Shown: in pieces, positions 1 through 6,950 of the stretch
Numbering within the stretch: position 1 is the first letter of the stretch
How the letters are laid out: every line of letters begins with the position of its first letter
Assembly: GCA_017530275.1 (NCBI GenBank)
Contig: JAFXMP010000208.1
Coordinates: 1 to 16,921 of the forward strand
Length of the DNA stretch: 16,921 nt
Direction of reading: 5' to 3'
DNA from: Clostridia bacterium
Lineage (GTDB): Bacteria; Bacillota_A; Clostridia; Christensenellales; Aristaeellaceae
Position numbers and translations under genes: made by a program
Notes under the pieces: generated by a model
Database searches by the model: none
Told to the model about the DNA's origin: nothing
The model's input: only the letters and a program-made list of their open reading frames with translations

Positions 1-995
1 CCATGCTTTGCCGTGATCGTGTCAAGCGGTTCTTTGATTTCCTGGCCGCGGAATCCGTTGCCCTTGTGGTTTACCTGAACGATGAAGGGGCGCGGATTGT
101 CAATCACGAATTTCTGGATGCCCCTTGCGATCCTGCGCATGGTCGCGTCCGCCAGCGGCCTCACGGCCCGAATGCCGTATTGATCCCATATTTCTTTCGA
201 CGTTGCAAAGATGGAAGGACACGGAAGGCCAAAATCCAGTATATCCGCCACGGTGGCCCATGGTTTCTTCATCCCGGAAGCTACTTCCATTCCTTCCGGG
301 TCGCCGTGTGTAGGCTCGGGCCAAACGATGCTTTGTCCGTCGCTCCTGGCGATCAGGAAAAAGCGCCTGCGGATGGTGGGCGCTCCATAATCGCAGGCCC
401 GCAATTCCCTGAAGGAGATTTTATAGCCAAGCCCGATCAGCAGTTGCGCCGCTTCCCTGCTTCCCGCGTCAATCTTCAAAAATTCGCATGCTTCAAAGAA
501 AGCGGGGTGGTCGTTGGAAATTCCGCCTGTCAGCATGGCGACAAATCCTTTGAATGTTTCTCCCGCCCGGTCTGGATCGGGTATACTTTTCCCGTCCTTT
601 GTTTGTTTCAGCGGCCCCCATGTTTGTATTTCTTCCACGTTCTCCATCATAATTACACGGGGCCTTACCGTCATTGCCCACCGAAGGATTACCCATGAAA
701 GCCCTCTGATCTTTTTGCTTACCGGTTTTCCGCCTTTTGCCTTGCTGAAATGCTTGCAGTCCGGCGAAAACCACGCCAGAGCAACGGGCCGCCCGGCGCA
801 TGCCTTTTCAGGATCAATGTCGAAAACATCTTCCGTATAGTGTTCTGTCATGGGATGGTTCGCCTTGTGCATGGCGATAGCCGCCGGATCGTGGTTAATG
901 GCAATATCTACGCTCCGCCCGATTGCCATTTCTATTCCAGTGCTGGCTCCGCCGCCACCGGCAAAGTTGTCAACTACTATTTCCCGCATCGTCAT
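1..995 (-). CDS. C5-cytosine DNA methyltransferase, 3' part cut by window edge
   Basis: Transfers a methyl group from SAM to C5 of cytosine in DNA; in phages usually a defence against host restriction. 331 codons are visible and the frame is still open at position 1, so the C-terminus is missing. Motif I is DNFAGGGGASTGIEMA (residues 9-24). The catalytic Cys is C80 in WFSPDCKHFSKAKGGK, a phage-type variant of the usual PCQ motif. Motif VI ENV is at 118-120 and the motif VIII region YGAPTIRRRFFLIARSDG at 203-220. Start: ATG at 995 overlaps the stop of the upstream gene (ATGA) and has AAAGAGG just upstream; a second in-frame ATG lies at 989. Family assignment is firm; target sequence cannot be read from the protein. 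Confidence 0.93.
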   Translation of the reverse strand, partial: MTMREIVVDNFAGGGGASTGIEMAIGRSVDIAINHDPAAIAMHKANHPMTEHYTEDVFDIDPEKACAGRPVALAWFSPDCKHFSKAKGGKPVSKKIRGLSWVILRWAMTVRPRVIMMENVEEIQTWGPLKQTKDGKSIPDPDRAGETFKGFVAMLTGGISNDHPAFFEACEFLKIDAGSREAAQLLIGLGYKISFRELRACDYGAPTIRRRFFLIARSDGQSIVWPEPTHGDPEGMEVASGMKKPWATVADILDFGLPCPSIFATSKEIWDQYGIRAVRPLADATMRRIARGIQKFVIDNPRPFIVQVNHKGNGFRGQEIKEPLDTITAKH

Positions 996-1198
996 TGTGC
1001 CTCTTTCAAAAGCTCAAAAAGCGTTATTTGGTTCTTTTCCTTCCTCGGTCTTGCCTGGGCTTCCGCTGCTCTCCAGCGCCATAGGCGGCAATCCCGGCTA
1101 TTGCAGCGAAGCACTTCTTTCCTGTTCCCGCCCATGCAGTCAAGGCATTTTGCCCGAATATCCGCAAGGATTTCATCTGGTGTTGGCTGTTTGCTCAT
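992..1198 (-). CDS. Small zinc-binding phage protein (68 aa)
   Basis: A short basic protein with a four-cysteine cluster, CLDCMGGNRKEVLRC then CRLWRWR (spacing C-x2-C-x10-C-x4-C), that should bind one zinc ion. This pattern, with KEV between the pairs, recurs in small uncharacterised proteins of Firmicutes phages; no biochemical role is known to me. It is sandwiched with 4-bp ATGA overlaps between the radical SAM gene (stop at 1195-1197) and the methyltransferase (start at 995), so the three should be translationally coupled. The ribosome site is weak, which fits coupled translation. A nucleic-acid-binding accessory role is inference only. Confidence 0.8.
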   Translation of the reverse strand: MSKQPTPDEILADIRAKCLDCMGGNRKEVLRCNSRDCRLWRWRAAEAQARPRKEKNQITLFELLKEAQ

Positions 1199-1887
1199 GG
1201 TTTATCCATTTCCGCCCGCAGACTGTCCTTGATGTAATAGTCTATCCCCAGGCGTTTACAGAGGGCTTCCGCTTCCCGGCCAAATTCGCCCCAATGGATG
1301 GTTGACGGGTAATAGTTCAGCTTCCCGATCTTCACCTTGTCCGCCAATCCGCTTACTTCTCCAAGCAAAAACCGGAAAGCCTTTTCGTCAAGCACGGGTT
1401 CAAATGATACCCACGTCTTAATGCCCCTCGCTTTCGCCTCCGCCAGTTGCAGGCATCCGTATTTTGCTACCGGCGCTATGTAATCCTTTCCGCAGTCCAT
1501 GGTGATCCCGTACCAGTCGCCATCATTCAGCAAATCAAAATCCCTTCTGCCGTCGCCTTTCGTCAAAATTTGAACGTGGTTTCCGAATTGTTTCAGCAGT
1601 TGGATGATCTCTCTGGTAGCACTGGTGTCATATCCCGTCGGGTACGGATCGCATGTAAAGCAAAGATGAATCAGCTTGCCGGTTATGTTTTCCCGCGCCA
1701 GTTGATTGCTCGTTTCTTTCACTATGCCGGGGCGCGGTTCCACGCGGTTGTGAAATTCCTCCCTGTCCCGACGCAGCACGTTCGGGGCGAAGCAGTAGAA
1801 GCACCTGTGCGGGCATCCCGTGTAGATGTTCAGCGCCAAATCCCCGTATTCTTTGGCTTTTCCCCTCGGCTCGTAAATCGGTTTCAT
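1195..1887 (-). CDS. Radical SAM protein of the SPL-like (SplB-related) class
   Basis: A 230-aa radical SAM enzyme. The [4Fe-4S] motif is C25-x3-C29-x2-C32 in TGCPHRCFYCFAP. Further segments match the spore photoproduct lyase-like class: FTCDPYPTG followed by TREIIQLL, a TKGDGRRDFDLL segment, and SFEPVLD. Known members use the 5'-deoxyadenosyl radical on nucleic acid substrates, but most phage homologues are uncharacterised. The ATG at 1887 is chosen because AAGGAGGAAGC sits directly before it and it overlaps the upstream stop (ATGA); the frame is open 53 codons further upstream but without support. It is followed by the zinc protein and the methyltransferase. Substrate unknown; a role in DNA modification or repair is inference. 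Confidence 0.88.
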   Translation of the reverse strand: MKPIYEPRGKAKEYGDLALNIYTGCPHRCFYCFAPNVLRRDREEFHNRVEPRPGIVKETSNQLARENITGKLIHLCFTCDPYPTGYDTSATREIIQLLKQFGNHVQILTKGDGRRDFDLLNDGDWYGITMDCGKDYIAPVAKYGCLQLAEAKARGIKTWVSFEPVLDEKAFRFLLGEVSGLADKVKIGKLNYYPSTIHWGEFGREAEALCKRLGIDYYIKDSLRAEMDKP

Positions 1888-2462
1888 GCTTCCTCCTTCA
1901 TATCCAGCAGAGCAAACGGGCATACATCCATATTGCTGGCCGCGTTCTCCATATATCTTCCCATGTTGGGGCAGTTGGTAAGCGCTATGTATACCGGGCA
2001 TTTTTCCGCTTCCTTTTTCCCGGCCATGCAGAAACTTTCCCTGCATTGCTTAATCGTCTGGCGGATCAGCACGTCCAGCCCGTCGCAATCCACGTTGATA
2101 AATCCGTCCACGTTCCGCGTCGTGGAGAGGGTCATATACCTTTCTTTCCAGTTCGCATCCATCACGCGCAGCTGCACGGCGCTGATTTGCTGATAGGCTA
2201 TTTCTACGGCGCGGAACAGCAGTGCTTTTCCGCACCTGGCATTGGCGTATATGTGCATTTCCTGGAGAAGCGGCTTCATCCGCGGATCGTCCACAATATC
2301 CTTGATCCAGTGGATCAGGCTGTTCAGCACCAGAAAATTATCCATGGCCCCGCTTGAAACCCGTTTCCTCCAGGGTTGATCCCGGTCTTTCTGTTCTGCC
2401 TCCCGTTTGCTCAAATCGCATGGGCGTTCCACTTTCGTTTTCAAAACGATCTCTGTACTCAT
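1884..2462 (-). CDS. Cys-rich phage protein of unknown function (192 aa)
   Basis: Not recognised with confidence. The first 40 residues are charged and probably disordered; a helical middle follows (FLVLNSLIHWIKDIVDD...), and the C-terminal third has a cysteine cluster (CRESFC, KCPVY, NCPNM, DVCPF) that could bind a metal. The pattern of a FLVLN helix followed by a CRESFC segment resembles DUF5651 phage proteins as I remember them, a tentative link. Start ATG at 2462 has GGAAG nine bases upstream; the frame is open 24 codons further but that part would overlap the upstream gene. Its stop overlaps the radical SAM start by ATGA, so the two are likely co-translated. Confidence 0.72.
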   Translation of the reverse strand: MSTEIVLKTKVERPCDLSKREAEQKDRDQPWRKRVSSGAMDNFLVLNSLIHWIKDIVDDPRMKPLLQEMHIYANARCGKALLFRAVEIAYQQISAVQLRVMDANWKERYMTLSTTRNVDGFINVDCDGLDVLIRQTIKQCRESFCMAGKKEAEKCPVYIALTNCPNMGRYMENAASNMDVCPFALLDMKEEA

Positions 2463-2478
2463 CGGTGTTGGCTTCCTT

Positions 2479-3399
2479 TCATGCCTCTTGTGCATTTTGG
2501 TTCCGCAGGTGCATTTTATAAAGTCTCTCGGCAAATTCCGTGTTTCCGTTGGCTATTTTCATGCATCTGTCCCATTCCCGTGCTTCCTCGGTATATCCGC
2601 GCTGCTGTGCGATAAAGGAGAGCAGCGTTTTCAGCCTTTCCGGCGTGGCGCATTGCTCGCCCAAATCCTCTATCAATTCCGGCGGCATACCGTAGGCCAT
2701 CATGTCCATAAGATGATTGTGCAGGAAGGAATCACCGTCGCACGAAAAACAGAATCCATCTATCAGCCGTTGCGCCACGGCGGCCCGTGCCTTGGGGCTT
2801 GTTACCCATGCGGCGTCAAATCTTGCCCGGCGCTCAACCCCATTGGCGTCGTAATATCCGCCCTCCCGCGCGTGCGCGTATGGGTAGCCCTCCTGATCTG
2901 ATGTGTGTGTATACGCCGACCTTATACCCATACTTACCCCTTGTTTATATTTATATAAAAAGGGGGCTTCTTTGGCGTCTGTGTTGGGGTGCATGTTGGC
3001 CCCCTCTTTGGTGGTGTCTATGGGGGCTGTGTTGGCTCCTTCTTTGGGGTCATTTTCGCCCCCAAACTCCCGCAGGGATAAATAAAACAGCTTGTACATG
3101 GGCTTTTCCGCGTTGCGTTCACCCTTTGTAAAGTCGATATATCCCTTTTGTTTCAGCCGGTTCCGCAGTTCCAGCACCGCCTTTTTCGGCAGTTTGCAGT
3201 ACAAATCCAGTTCTTGATGTGAAATCTGAAAGAATCCTGTCGGCCAATCGTATGTTTGCGTCTGCGGGTTATACTTTGCTCTGTCATTGGCAATGTAGAA
3301 TAGCGCAATCCAAAGCATACGTTCCCGGCACCCTAAGTATTCTTTTCTCGCTTCCTCCATCATCAAACCAAATTCGCGCACGAAATTGATGCTGCACAT
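2479..3399 (-). CDS. Winged-helix phage replication-type protein (306 aa)
   Basis: The first ~115 residues resemble the N-terminal winged-helix domain of phage replisome organisers: ALFYIANDRAKYNP, then ISHQELDLYCKLPKKAV and LRNRLKQKGYIDFTKG read as helix-turn-helix plus wing. These proteins bind the phage origin and recruit a helicase loader. A linker with three degenerate KEGAN-type repeats follows, then a poorly conserved helical C-terminal half. The ATG at 3399 gives a start at a sensible domain edge; its ribosome site AGAGGAAGG lies 12 bases upstream, separated by a small GGCG-GCA-CGCC hairpin that would shorten the effective distance. No DnaC-like loader is seen next to it, so the replication role is inferred from domain shape. 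Confidence 0.65.
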   Translation of the reverse strand: MCSINFVREFGLMMEEARKEYLGCRERMLWIALFYIANDRAKYNPQTQTYDWPTGFFQISHQELDLYCKLPKKAVLELRNRLKQKGYIDFTKGERNAEKPMYKLFYLSLREFGGENDPKEGANTAPIDTTKEGANMHPNTDAKEAPFLYKYKQGVSMGIRSAYTHTSDQEGYPYAHAREGGYYDANGVERRARFDAAWVTSPKARAAVAQRLIDGFCFSCDGDSFLHNHLMDMMAYGMPPELIEDLGEQCATPERLKTLLSFIAQQRGYTEEAREWDRCMKIANGNTEFAERLYKMHLRNQNAQEA

Positions 3400-3421
3400 T
3401 TCGGCGTGCCGCCTTCCTCTG

Positions 3422-4048
3422 TTAGAATTGTTTGCCGTGCTTGTATGGCCGCGTTTTGTTGTATTCGTGCTTTTCCATAAGCAGTAACAAAGGATCAATG
3501 CCGTTCTTTTTTACCCATACCATTGCCATGGATAGGGCGGTGATAAGGCCGTATTGGGTATCTTTTTCGTTCTGCAATGCGTAAGATGTTGCCGCGTGAA
3601 GATTGGCTATCAGAACAACAAGGCTGTCAGGAACAAGCGGCAGCATTGCGGGATCGTTATACTCTCCTTCGATGCTCAATTCCTCGCCGGTTTCCGCGTC
3701 CTTTGCTATCAGGCCAACCTTGCCGAAATAATCCAGGATGCGTATGCAGCCGTCAATCAACTCAACGGCAATCCCTTCGGGCTTATGGTGTTTCCAGCAT
3801 TTGCCATTCTTGCCTTTGCAGATGCCAAACACAATTTCTGCATTGCAAGCGCCACCACCGCCACAATCATCATCCGCGGTAACTGCTTTATACCACACCA
3901 TCGGCCTGCCTGCCCGCGCTTCTTCCAGCGCTTCGCTCCATTCGCTGTGAATCAGAACGATCACTTCCTCCAGCGGCCTTTCTTCTTCCCACCATCCATG
4001 AGCAACGGCGTTTTGGTGGATTTCCGCCGCAAGGTCTTTAATCAGCAT
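3422..4048 (-). CDS. MazG-like nucleotide pyrophosphohydrolase family protein (208 aa)
   Basis: All-alpha NTP pyrophosphohydrolase superfamily. The first metal-binding helix is HSEWSEALEEARAG and the second is VELIDGCIRILDYFG, giving the expected E-x2-E and E-x2-D acidic pairs. Between them is a Gly/Cys insertion (DDCGGGGACN, CKGKNGKCWKHHKPEGIA) typical of phage members. Family members hydrolyse (d)NTPs to monophosphates and may shape nucleotide pools or remove ppGpp-like signals. Two in-frame ATGs lie six bases apart; 4048 is preferred because AGGAGG then falls six bases upstream, whereas it abuts the ATG at 4054. The start lies inside the end of the 59-aa Cys-rich gene. Substrate unknown. 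Confidence 0.8.
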   Translation of the reverse strand: MLIKDLAAEIHQNAVAHGWWEEERPLEEVIVLIHSEWSEALEEARAGRPMVWYKAVTADDDCGGGGACNAEIVFGICKGKNGKCWKHHKPEGIAVELIDGCIRILDYFGKVGLIAKDAETGEELSIEGEYNDPAMLPLVPDSLVVLIANLHAATSYALQNEKDTQYGLITALSMAMVWVKKNGIDPLLLLMEKHEYNKTRPYKHGKQF

Positions 4049-4217
4049 GTTCATCCTCCTTGTTCTTCTTTTTTTCCCATTCCTGGCAGCAATCGTCCGC
4101 GTCCACATAGTCGGCCCGCTTCGGGCTGTCCCCGTTGCAGCAGACGGACACAAATTCGTCGCTCCGCCATTCGCAGGTAGCGCAGCAGCATTTTACGATC
4201 CCGGGACTTTCTCGCAC
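4038..4217 (-). CDS. Short Cys-rich phage protein (59 aa)
   Basis: A compact reading frame that fills the gap between the 72-aa zinc protein and the MazG-like gene. Its pattern KCCCATCEW, then VCCNGDSPKRADYV, then DCCQEWEKK is a familiar arrangement in small Firmicutes phage proteins (C-x2-C-E-W ... CCNGDSP ... C-x2-WE), probably a single metal-binding fold. The only reasonable start is GTG at 4217, ten bases after a GGGGGAGG ribosome site. It overlaps the upstream gene by 25 bases and the MazG-like gene by 11. The motif makes it convincing despite its length; function unknown. Confidence 0.75.
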   Translation of the reverse strand: MRESPGIVKCCCATCEWRSDEFVSVCCNGDSPKRADYVDADDCCQEWEKKKNKEDEHAD

Positions 4218-4411
4218 GCCGGTATCGCCTCCCCCTCCATGAAATCCAGGAAAAGCGCTTTACAATAGGGGCATAAATCGTATTCAATAGAATAGGCTTT
4301 TTCAGTATTGAATACAAAAACCGCTTCCGTCCGTATTTCCTTTGTGCGAATCAGCCCCATTTCCGGCAGGCTAATCGCACGCTTGCACCTGTCGCATATC
4401 CTCTGATTCAT
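4193..4411 (-). CDS. Small zinc-ribbon protein (72 aa)
   Basis: Two CxxC knuckles, CDRC at residues 6-9 and CPYC near residue 47-50, separated by a beta-rich stretch, form a rubredoxin-like zinc ribbon. Such proteins are common in phage early regions and the role is usually unknown. ATG at 4411 follows GGAGGGCGACA, a good ribosome site. It overlaps the end of the HNH endonuclease gene by 41 bases and its own end overlaps the next small gene by 25 bases, so the operon is very tightly packed here. Confidence 0.75.
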   Translation of the reverse strand: MNQRICDRCKRAISLPEMGLIRTKEIRTEAVFVFNTEKAYSIEYDLCPYCKALFLDFMEGEAIPACEKVPGS

Positions 4412-4868
4412 TGTCGCCCTCCGTTTCTCGAAAATTCCACTTGTACTCCTGGGCTTGGTATTCCTTGTACCAGTCCATGGCGGGGATGTGTACGCCGTTC
4501 TTCTCGAACCAAAATTCCTGAATGTGTTGATTTGGAATCACCTGACCGAAACGTACAGCGTTTTTATAGGTCACGCTGTCCCGCATGAGTACGTCATGCC
4601 ACCTGGTCACGGCCAGCCGGAATCTTTCAGGGGTCAGCCAGCTTTTGTAATTGTTGCAGCTGCGGCAGGCGGGGAGGAAATTATCTATTGTATCTGCGTC
4701 TGCTCCTATAATGTCGGCAAAGTGCCGAAGCTCCAGCGGAATGAAGTGATCCACCTGCATTTGTTTCATGGTGATCTCGCATCCGCAGTAGGCGCAATGG
4801 CCGCCGCATCGTTCATAAACCTGTTGGCGCACTTTTGCCGGTATGTGCTTCCGCTTCTCTTTGAACAA
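4371..4868 (-). CDS. HNH endonuclease (165 aa, TTG start)
   Basis: Complete HNH nuclease core: CAYCG zinc knuckle, MQVDHFIPLE with the catalytic His, a central Asn in DTIDNFLPAC, and CRSCNNYK as the second knuckle. It should make metal-dependent nicks or breaks in DNA. The likely start is TTG at 4868, seven bases after GGGAGGAATAACC and two bases after the upstream stop; the open frame extends 22 codons further but would overlap that gene and lacks a ribosome site. It lies in the early operon and not beside a visible terminase gene, so it could be a freestanding homing-type nuclease or a replication/recombination nuclease. Which one cannot be decided here. Confidence 0.88.
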   Translation of the reverse strand: MFKEKRKHIPAKVRQQVYERCGGHCAYCGCEITMKQMQVDHFIPLELRHFADIIGADADTIDNFLPACRSCNNYKSWLTPERFRLAVTRWHDVLMRDSVTYKNAVRFGQVIPNQHIQEFWFEKNGVHIPAMDWYKEYQAQEYKWNFRETEGDNESEDMRQVQACD

Positions 4869-4870
4869 GG

Positions 4871-5191
4871 TTATTCCTCCCACGCCTTGCGGTATCGCGG
4901 CCCGTCGTATTCTGGCATTTGGAAATAGTCGCATCCATTGTGTTTGAAGGTCGCCTGCTCATGGGAAAAATCCTTCTCAATTTTTATTTCTTTCCCAAGC
5001 GCTTCCGCGGCCTCCGCAATGCCGCAATGAAAATGAAGTCCAGGTTTTCGGGCGGTATTCCATCTTGGATGAACAGCGGTAAACCGAATCCCAAAAGTGC
5101 GGGCAATATAATCCGCCTGCTCCTGCGCGGCCATCAGCCGCCTTTCCAGTTCCACCAGCGCGTTTTTCAGCGCTTTATCCTGGTTGTTCAT
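4871..5191 (-). CDS. Hypothetical phage protein (106 aa)
   Basis: Not recognised. The N-terminal third is helical with a likely short coiled coil (KALKNALVELERRLMAAQEQ), followed by a compact domain with GIRFTAVHPRWN and LHFHCGIAEAAEALGKEI, and a C-terminal aromatic tail. The ATG at 5191 follows AAGGGGGAGCCTT, a clear ribosome site. It overlaps the upstream 70-aa gene by 17 bases and ends two bases before the HNH endonuclease start, so the genes are expected to be coupled. No catalytic motif is visible. Confidence 0.65.
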   Translation of the reverse strand: MNNQDKALKNALVELERRLMAAQEQADYIARTFGIRFTAVHPRWNTARKPGLHFHCGIAEAAEALGKEIKIEKDFSHEQATFKHNGCDYFQMPEYDGPRYRKAWEE

Positions 5192-5387
5192 AAGGCTCCC
5201 CCTTTGCCTCTATTTCTTCCCGTATCCTTTCTTCGTTCCACTTACCCGGAAAAACGACGAAAAATTGGCCTCCGAGAATTATCTTTGTGCTATCCGTTTT
5301 GGCATCATACACAAATCCGGTTATTGGCATTTCAATGGTCATCTGTTTTGCGTCGTTGCGCATAATCTTGTCAACGGTCACGTTCAT
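5175..5387 (-). CDS. Small hypothetical phage protein (70 aa)
   Basis: Not recognised. A small, probably beta-rich protein (MNVTVDKIMRNDAKQ, then ITGFVYDAKTDSTKIILGGQ) with a helical C-terminal third (WNEERIREEIEAKGE). Two ATGs lie six bases apart. 5387 is chosen because GGAGG is then seven bases upstream and because it overlaps the stop of the ASCH-domain gene in an ATGA junction; the ATG at 5393 would abut the ribosome site. Confidence 0.65.
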   Translation of the reverse strand: MNVTVDKIMRNDAKQMTIEMPITGFVYDAKTDSTKIILGGQFFVVFPGKWNEERIREEIEAKGEPYEQPG

Positions 5388-6076
5388 ACCCATTCCTCCG
5401 GTTTCTCGACCCTCTCAAACCGGATCACCCATACCCAGGGATTGGCGGCCCACCCATAGCGCGGAAGGTCAGCCTTTCGGACGGTTTTATCCCATATCTT
5501 TGCATAGTTGGAAATCGTGTAGTCTGCCAGTTTGATAAAGTCGCCGCGGCCTCCCCATGATTCTATTTCGTCGGCTCCTTCTGCAAGCGCATCTTCTTTT
5601 GTAATTCTTTGCAGCTGTTCCGCGCGAATATTTACCACGCGCAGGAATATGCGTGCCGCTTCTTTCGGCATGTGGATGGACGGACACCATGGGCGCTTTC
5701 CATAAAAAACAGGCTCAAAATTCGGATTGTCTGCCTTGTAGTAATAGGTGCCGCGCTGTATTGCTTGTAATCCTTGTGAGATCGGGAGATTGCACCACGT
5801 TTCCCTGACCCACAGAATATCACCCGGTTTATATTTCGGCTCTTTTTCGATCACGGCCAGGAGGCGGTGTGTTGTTGTACCGTCTGGATTGTGGATAATG
5901 GTAACTCCTTCTTCTTCATTCTGCATTTCCACAAGCCGCGTGCCGTACTTATTCGTGAACATTTCCAGATGCGTGTTACTGTATTTTGTGGGAACGATCC
6001 GCCGCGTCTGCGTTTTCCGGCCTTGCAGAATCGCCTTGACCATTTCGGTGTTAAACAGAATCGGCTTGATCTGCAT
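5384..6076 (-). CDS. ASCH-domain phage protein (230 aa)
   Basis: Begins with the hallmark segment of a large phage family, PILFNTEMVKAILQGRKTQT followed by RRI, then GDILWVRETW and a C-terminal WVWVIRFERVE strand; together these form a PUA-like ASCH beta barrel expected to bind RNA or modified bases. Related phage proteins are very common in early regions of Firmicutes phages but their exact job is not established; some non-phage ASCH proteins are RNA-binding or act on modified nucleosides. ATG at 6076 has GGAGG eight bases upstream and overlaps the end of the upstream gene by 26 bases. Confidence 0.85.
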   Translation of the reverse strand: MQIKPILFNTEMVKAILQGRKTQTRRIVPTKYSNTHLEMFTNKYGTRLVEMQNEEEGVTIIHNPDGTTTHRLLAVIEKEPKYKPGDILWVRETWCNLPISQGLQAIQRGTYYYKADNPNFEPVFYGKRPWCPSIHMPKEAARIFLRVVNIRAEQLQRITKEDALAEGADEIESWGGRGDFIKLADYTISNYAKIWDKTVRKADLPRYGWAANPWVWVIRFERVEKPEEWV

Positions 6077-6524
6077 GGATCACACCTCCATTGACATGGC
6101 AGGAAAATATATTTTTCGGTGCAGCCCTATATCCGTCGCACACGTCCACTTCGCCCTTTTCAGGCATAATGTACATCCACGTTTTATAGGGAAACAGGAT
6201 TGGATCAATAGATGCTTCCTCTGCTGCGTCGCTAAGAAGCCAGCCGGGGCCATAGTCGCATCCAAAGTTTATAAGCCGTCGCGTAGGTTCTTCTTGAATT
6301 TTATTTTGAATCAAGCCGGTTAGAATAACCTGGAATCTGTCAATCTGTTCCTCGGATGCTGGATGCTTAATGGCGACTATATCCGCCAATACCATAGCAA
6401 AAGCTGAAGTAATGGAATAATCTCCGTTGTCATGGTTCACTTTGCCTCGGAGTTTATCGGCCCACCATTTCGCGGCGCACTCTGCCATTTGATGGGCTGT
6501 TTCAGGATGTATGCTATTGCTCAT
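6051..6524 (-). CDS. Hypothetical phage early protein (157 aa)
   Basis: Unnamed, but the two segments look like a recurring phage protein: an N-terminal helix HQMAECAAKWWADKLRG and a C-terminal half CDYGPGWLLSDAAEEASID with FPYKTWMYI. I know of no function. The ATG at 6524 is preceded by AAGGCGGTGAAAAGCT. Its start lies inside the last codons of the 51-aa basic protein and its end overlaps the ASCH gene, so it is embedded in the same transcript. Confidence 0.7.
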   Translation of the reverse strand: MSNSIHPETAHQMAECAAKWWADKLRGKVNHDNGDYSITSAFAMVLADIVAIKHPASEEQIDRFQVILTGLIQNKIQEEPTRRLINFGCDYGPGWLLSDAAEEASIDPILFPYKTWMYIMPEKGEVDVCDGYRAAPKNIFSCHVNGGVIHADQADSV

Positions 6525-6669
6525 AGCTTTTCACCGCCTTACTGATTCTGTTAATAACTCTGGCCGGGAATCTCCGGCGCACCATCCATACCCGCAGGCT
6601 GTCCAGCCAATGCGGCATCCGCTTTTTTCTTTTTTGTATTACGCGCTCTCTTTTCTTTTTGCTCTGCAT
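6514..6669 (-). CDS. Very basic small protein (51 aa)
   Basis: A short frame starting MQSKKKRERVIQKRKKRM and continuing with an Arg-rich helix (RVWMVRRRFPARVINRIS). It would otherwise leave a 114-base gap in an operon where genes overlap. ATG at 6669 follows GGGAGAGA. It overlaps the upstream gene by 31 bases and the next gene by 11. The strong positive charge suggests nucleic-acid binding, but no family is recognised and such Lys/Arg-rich frames can arise by chance from A-rich sequence. Confidence 0.5.
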   Translation of the reverse strand: MQSKKKRERVIQKRKKRMPHWLDSLRVWMVRRRFPARVINRISKAVKSYEQ

Positions 6670-6950
6670 TCTCTCTCCCGCTTTCGCAATTCAGCCCGTT
6701 CCAGTTTCCGCTTAATCTGTTCCGGCATTTCCAACGCCGCCCAAAGGCAGGTTTTATAATTACTTTTCGGCAGCACCTTCCATCCCTTCCAGCATAAATA
6801 TCGGATGTAGGGGGGATTATCGCCGTACTGGCATCGCCTGGCCGTTGTCACCATGCCGCCGTCGCTTTCATTCGTCCCCATCCAGAGTAGGAAACCGAAA
6901 TGGTTGTCCACGGGCGGCATATTCTTTTTGTTTAGTTTCTTATACTCCAT
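6639..6950 (-). CDS. Hypothetical phage protein (103 aa)
   Basis: Not recognised. A globular N-terminal part with GFLLWMGTNESDGGM and YIRYLCWKGWKVLPKS is followed by a highly charged helix (MPEQIKRKLERAELRKRERE) that may form a coiled coil or bind nucleic acid. ATG at 6950 is preceded by GGGGTGGAATGGG and overlaps the end of the upstream Cys-cluster gene by 11 bases. Confidence 0.62.
   Translation of the reverse strand: MEYKKLNKKNMPPVDNHFGFLLWMGTNESDGGMVTTARRCQYGDNPPYIRYLCWKGWKVLPKSNYKTCLWAALEMPEQIKRKLERAELRKRERECRAKRKESA

Noticed and set aside
3..698. Long plus-strand open frame opposite the methyltransferase
   Set aside because: It is the antisense shadow of a gene with all expected methyltransferase motifs; its own translation has no recognisable domain.
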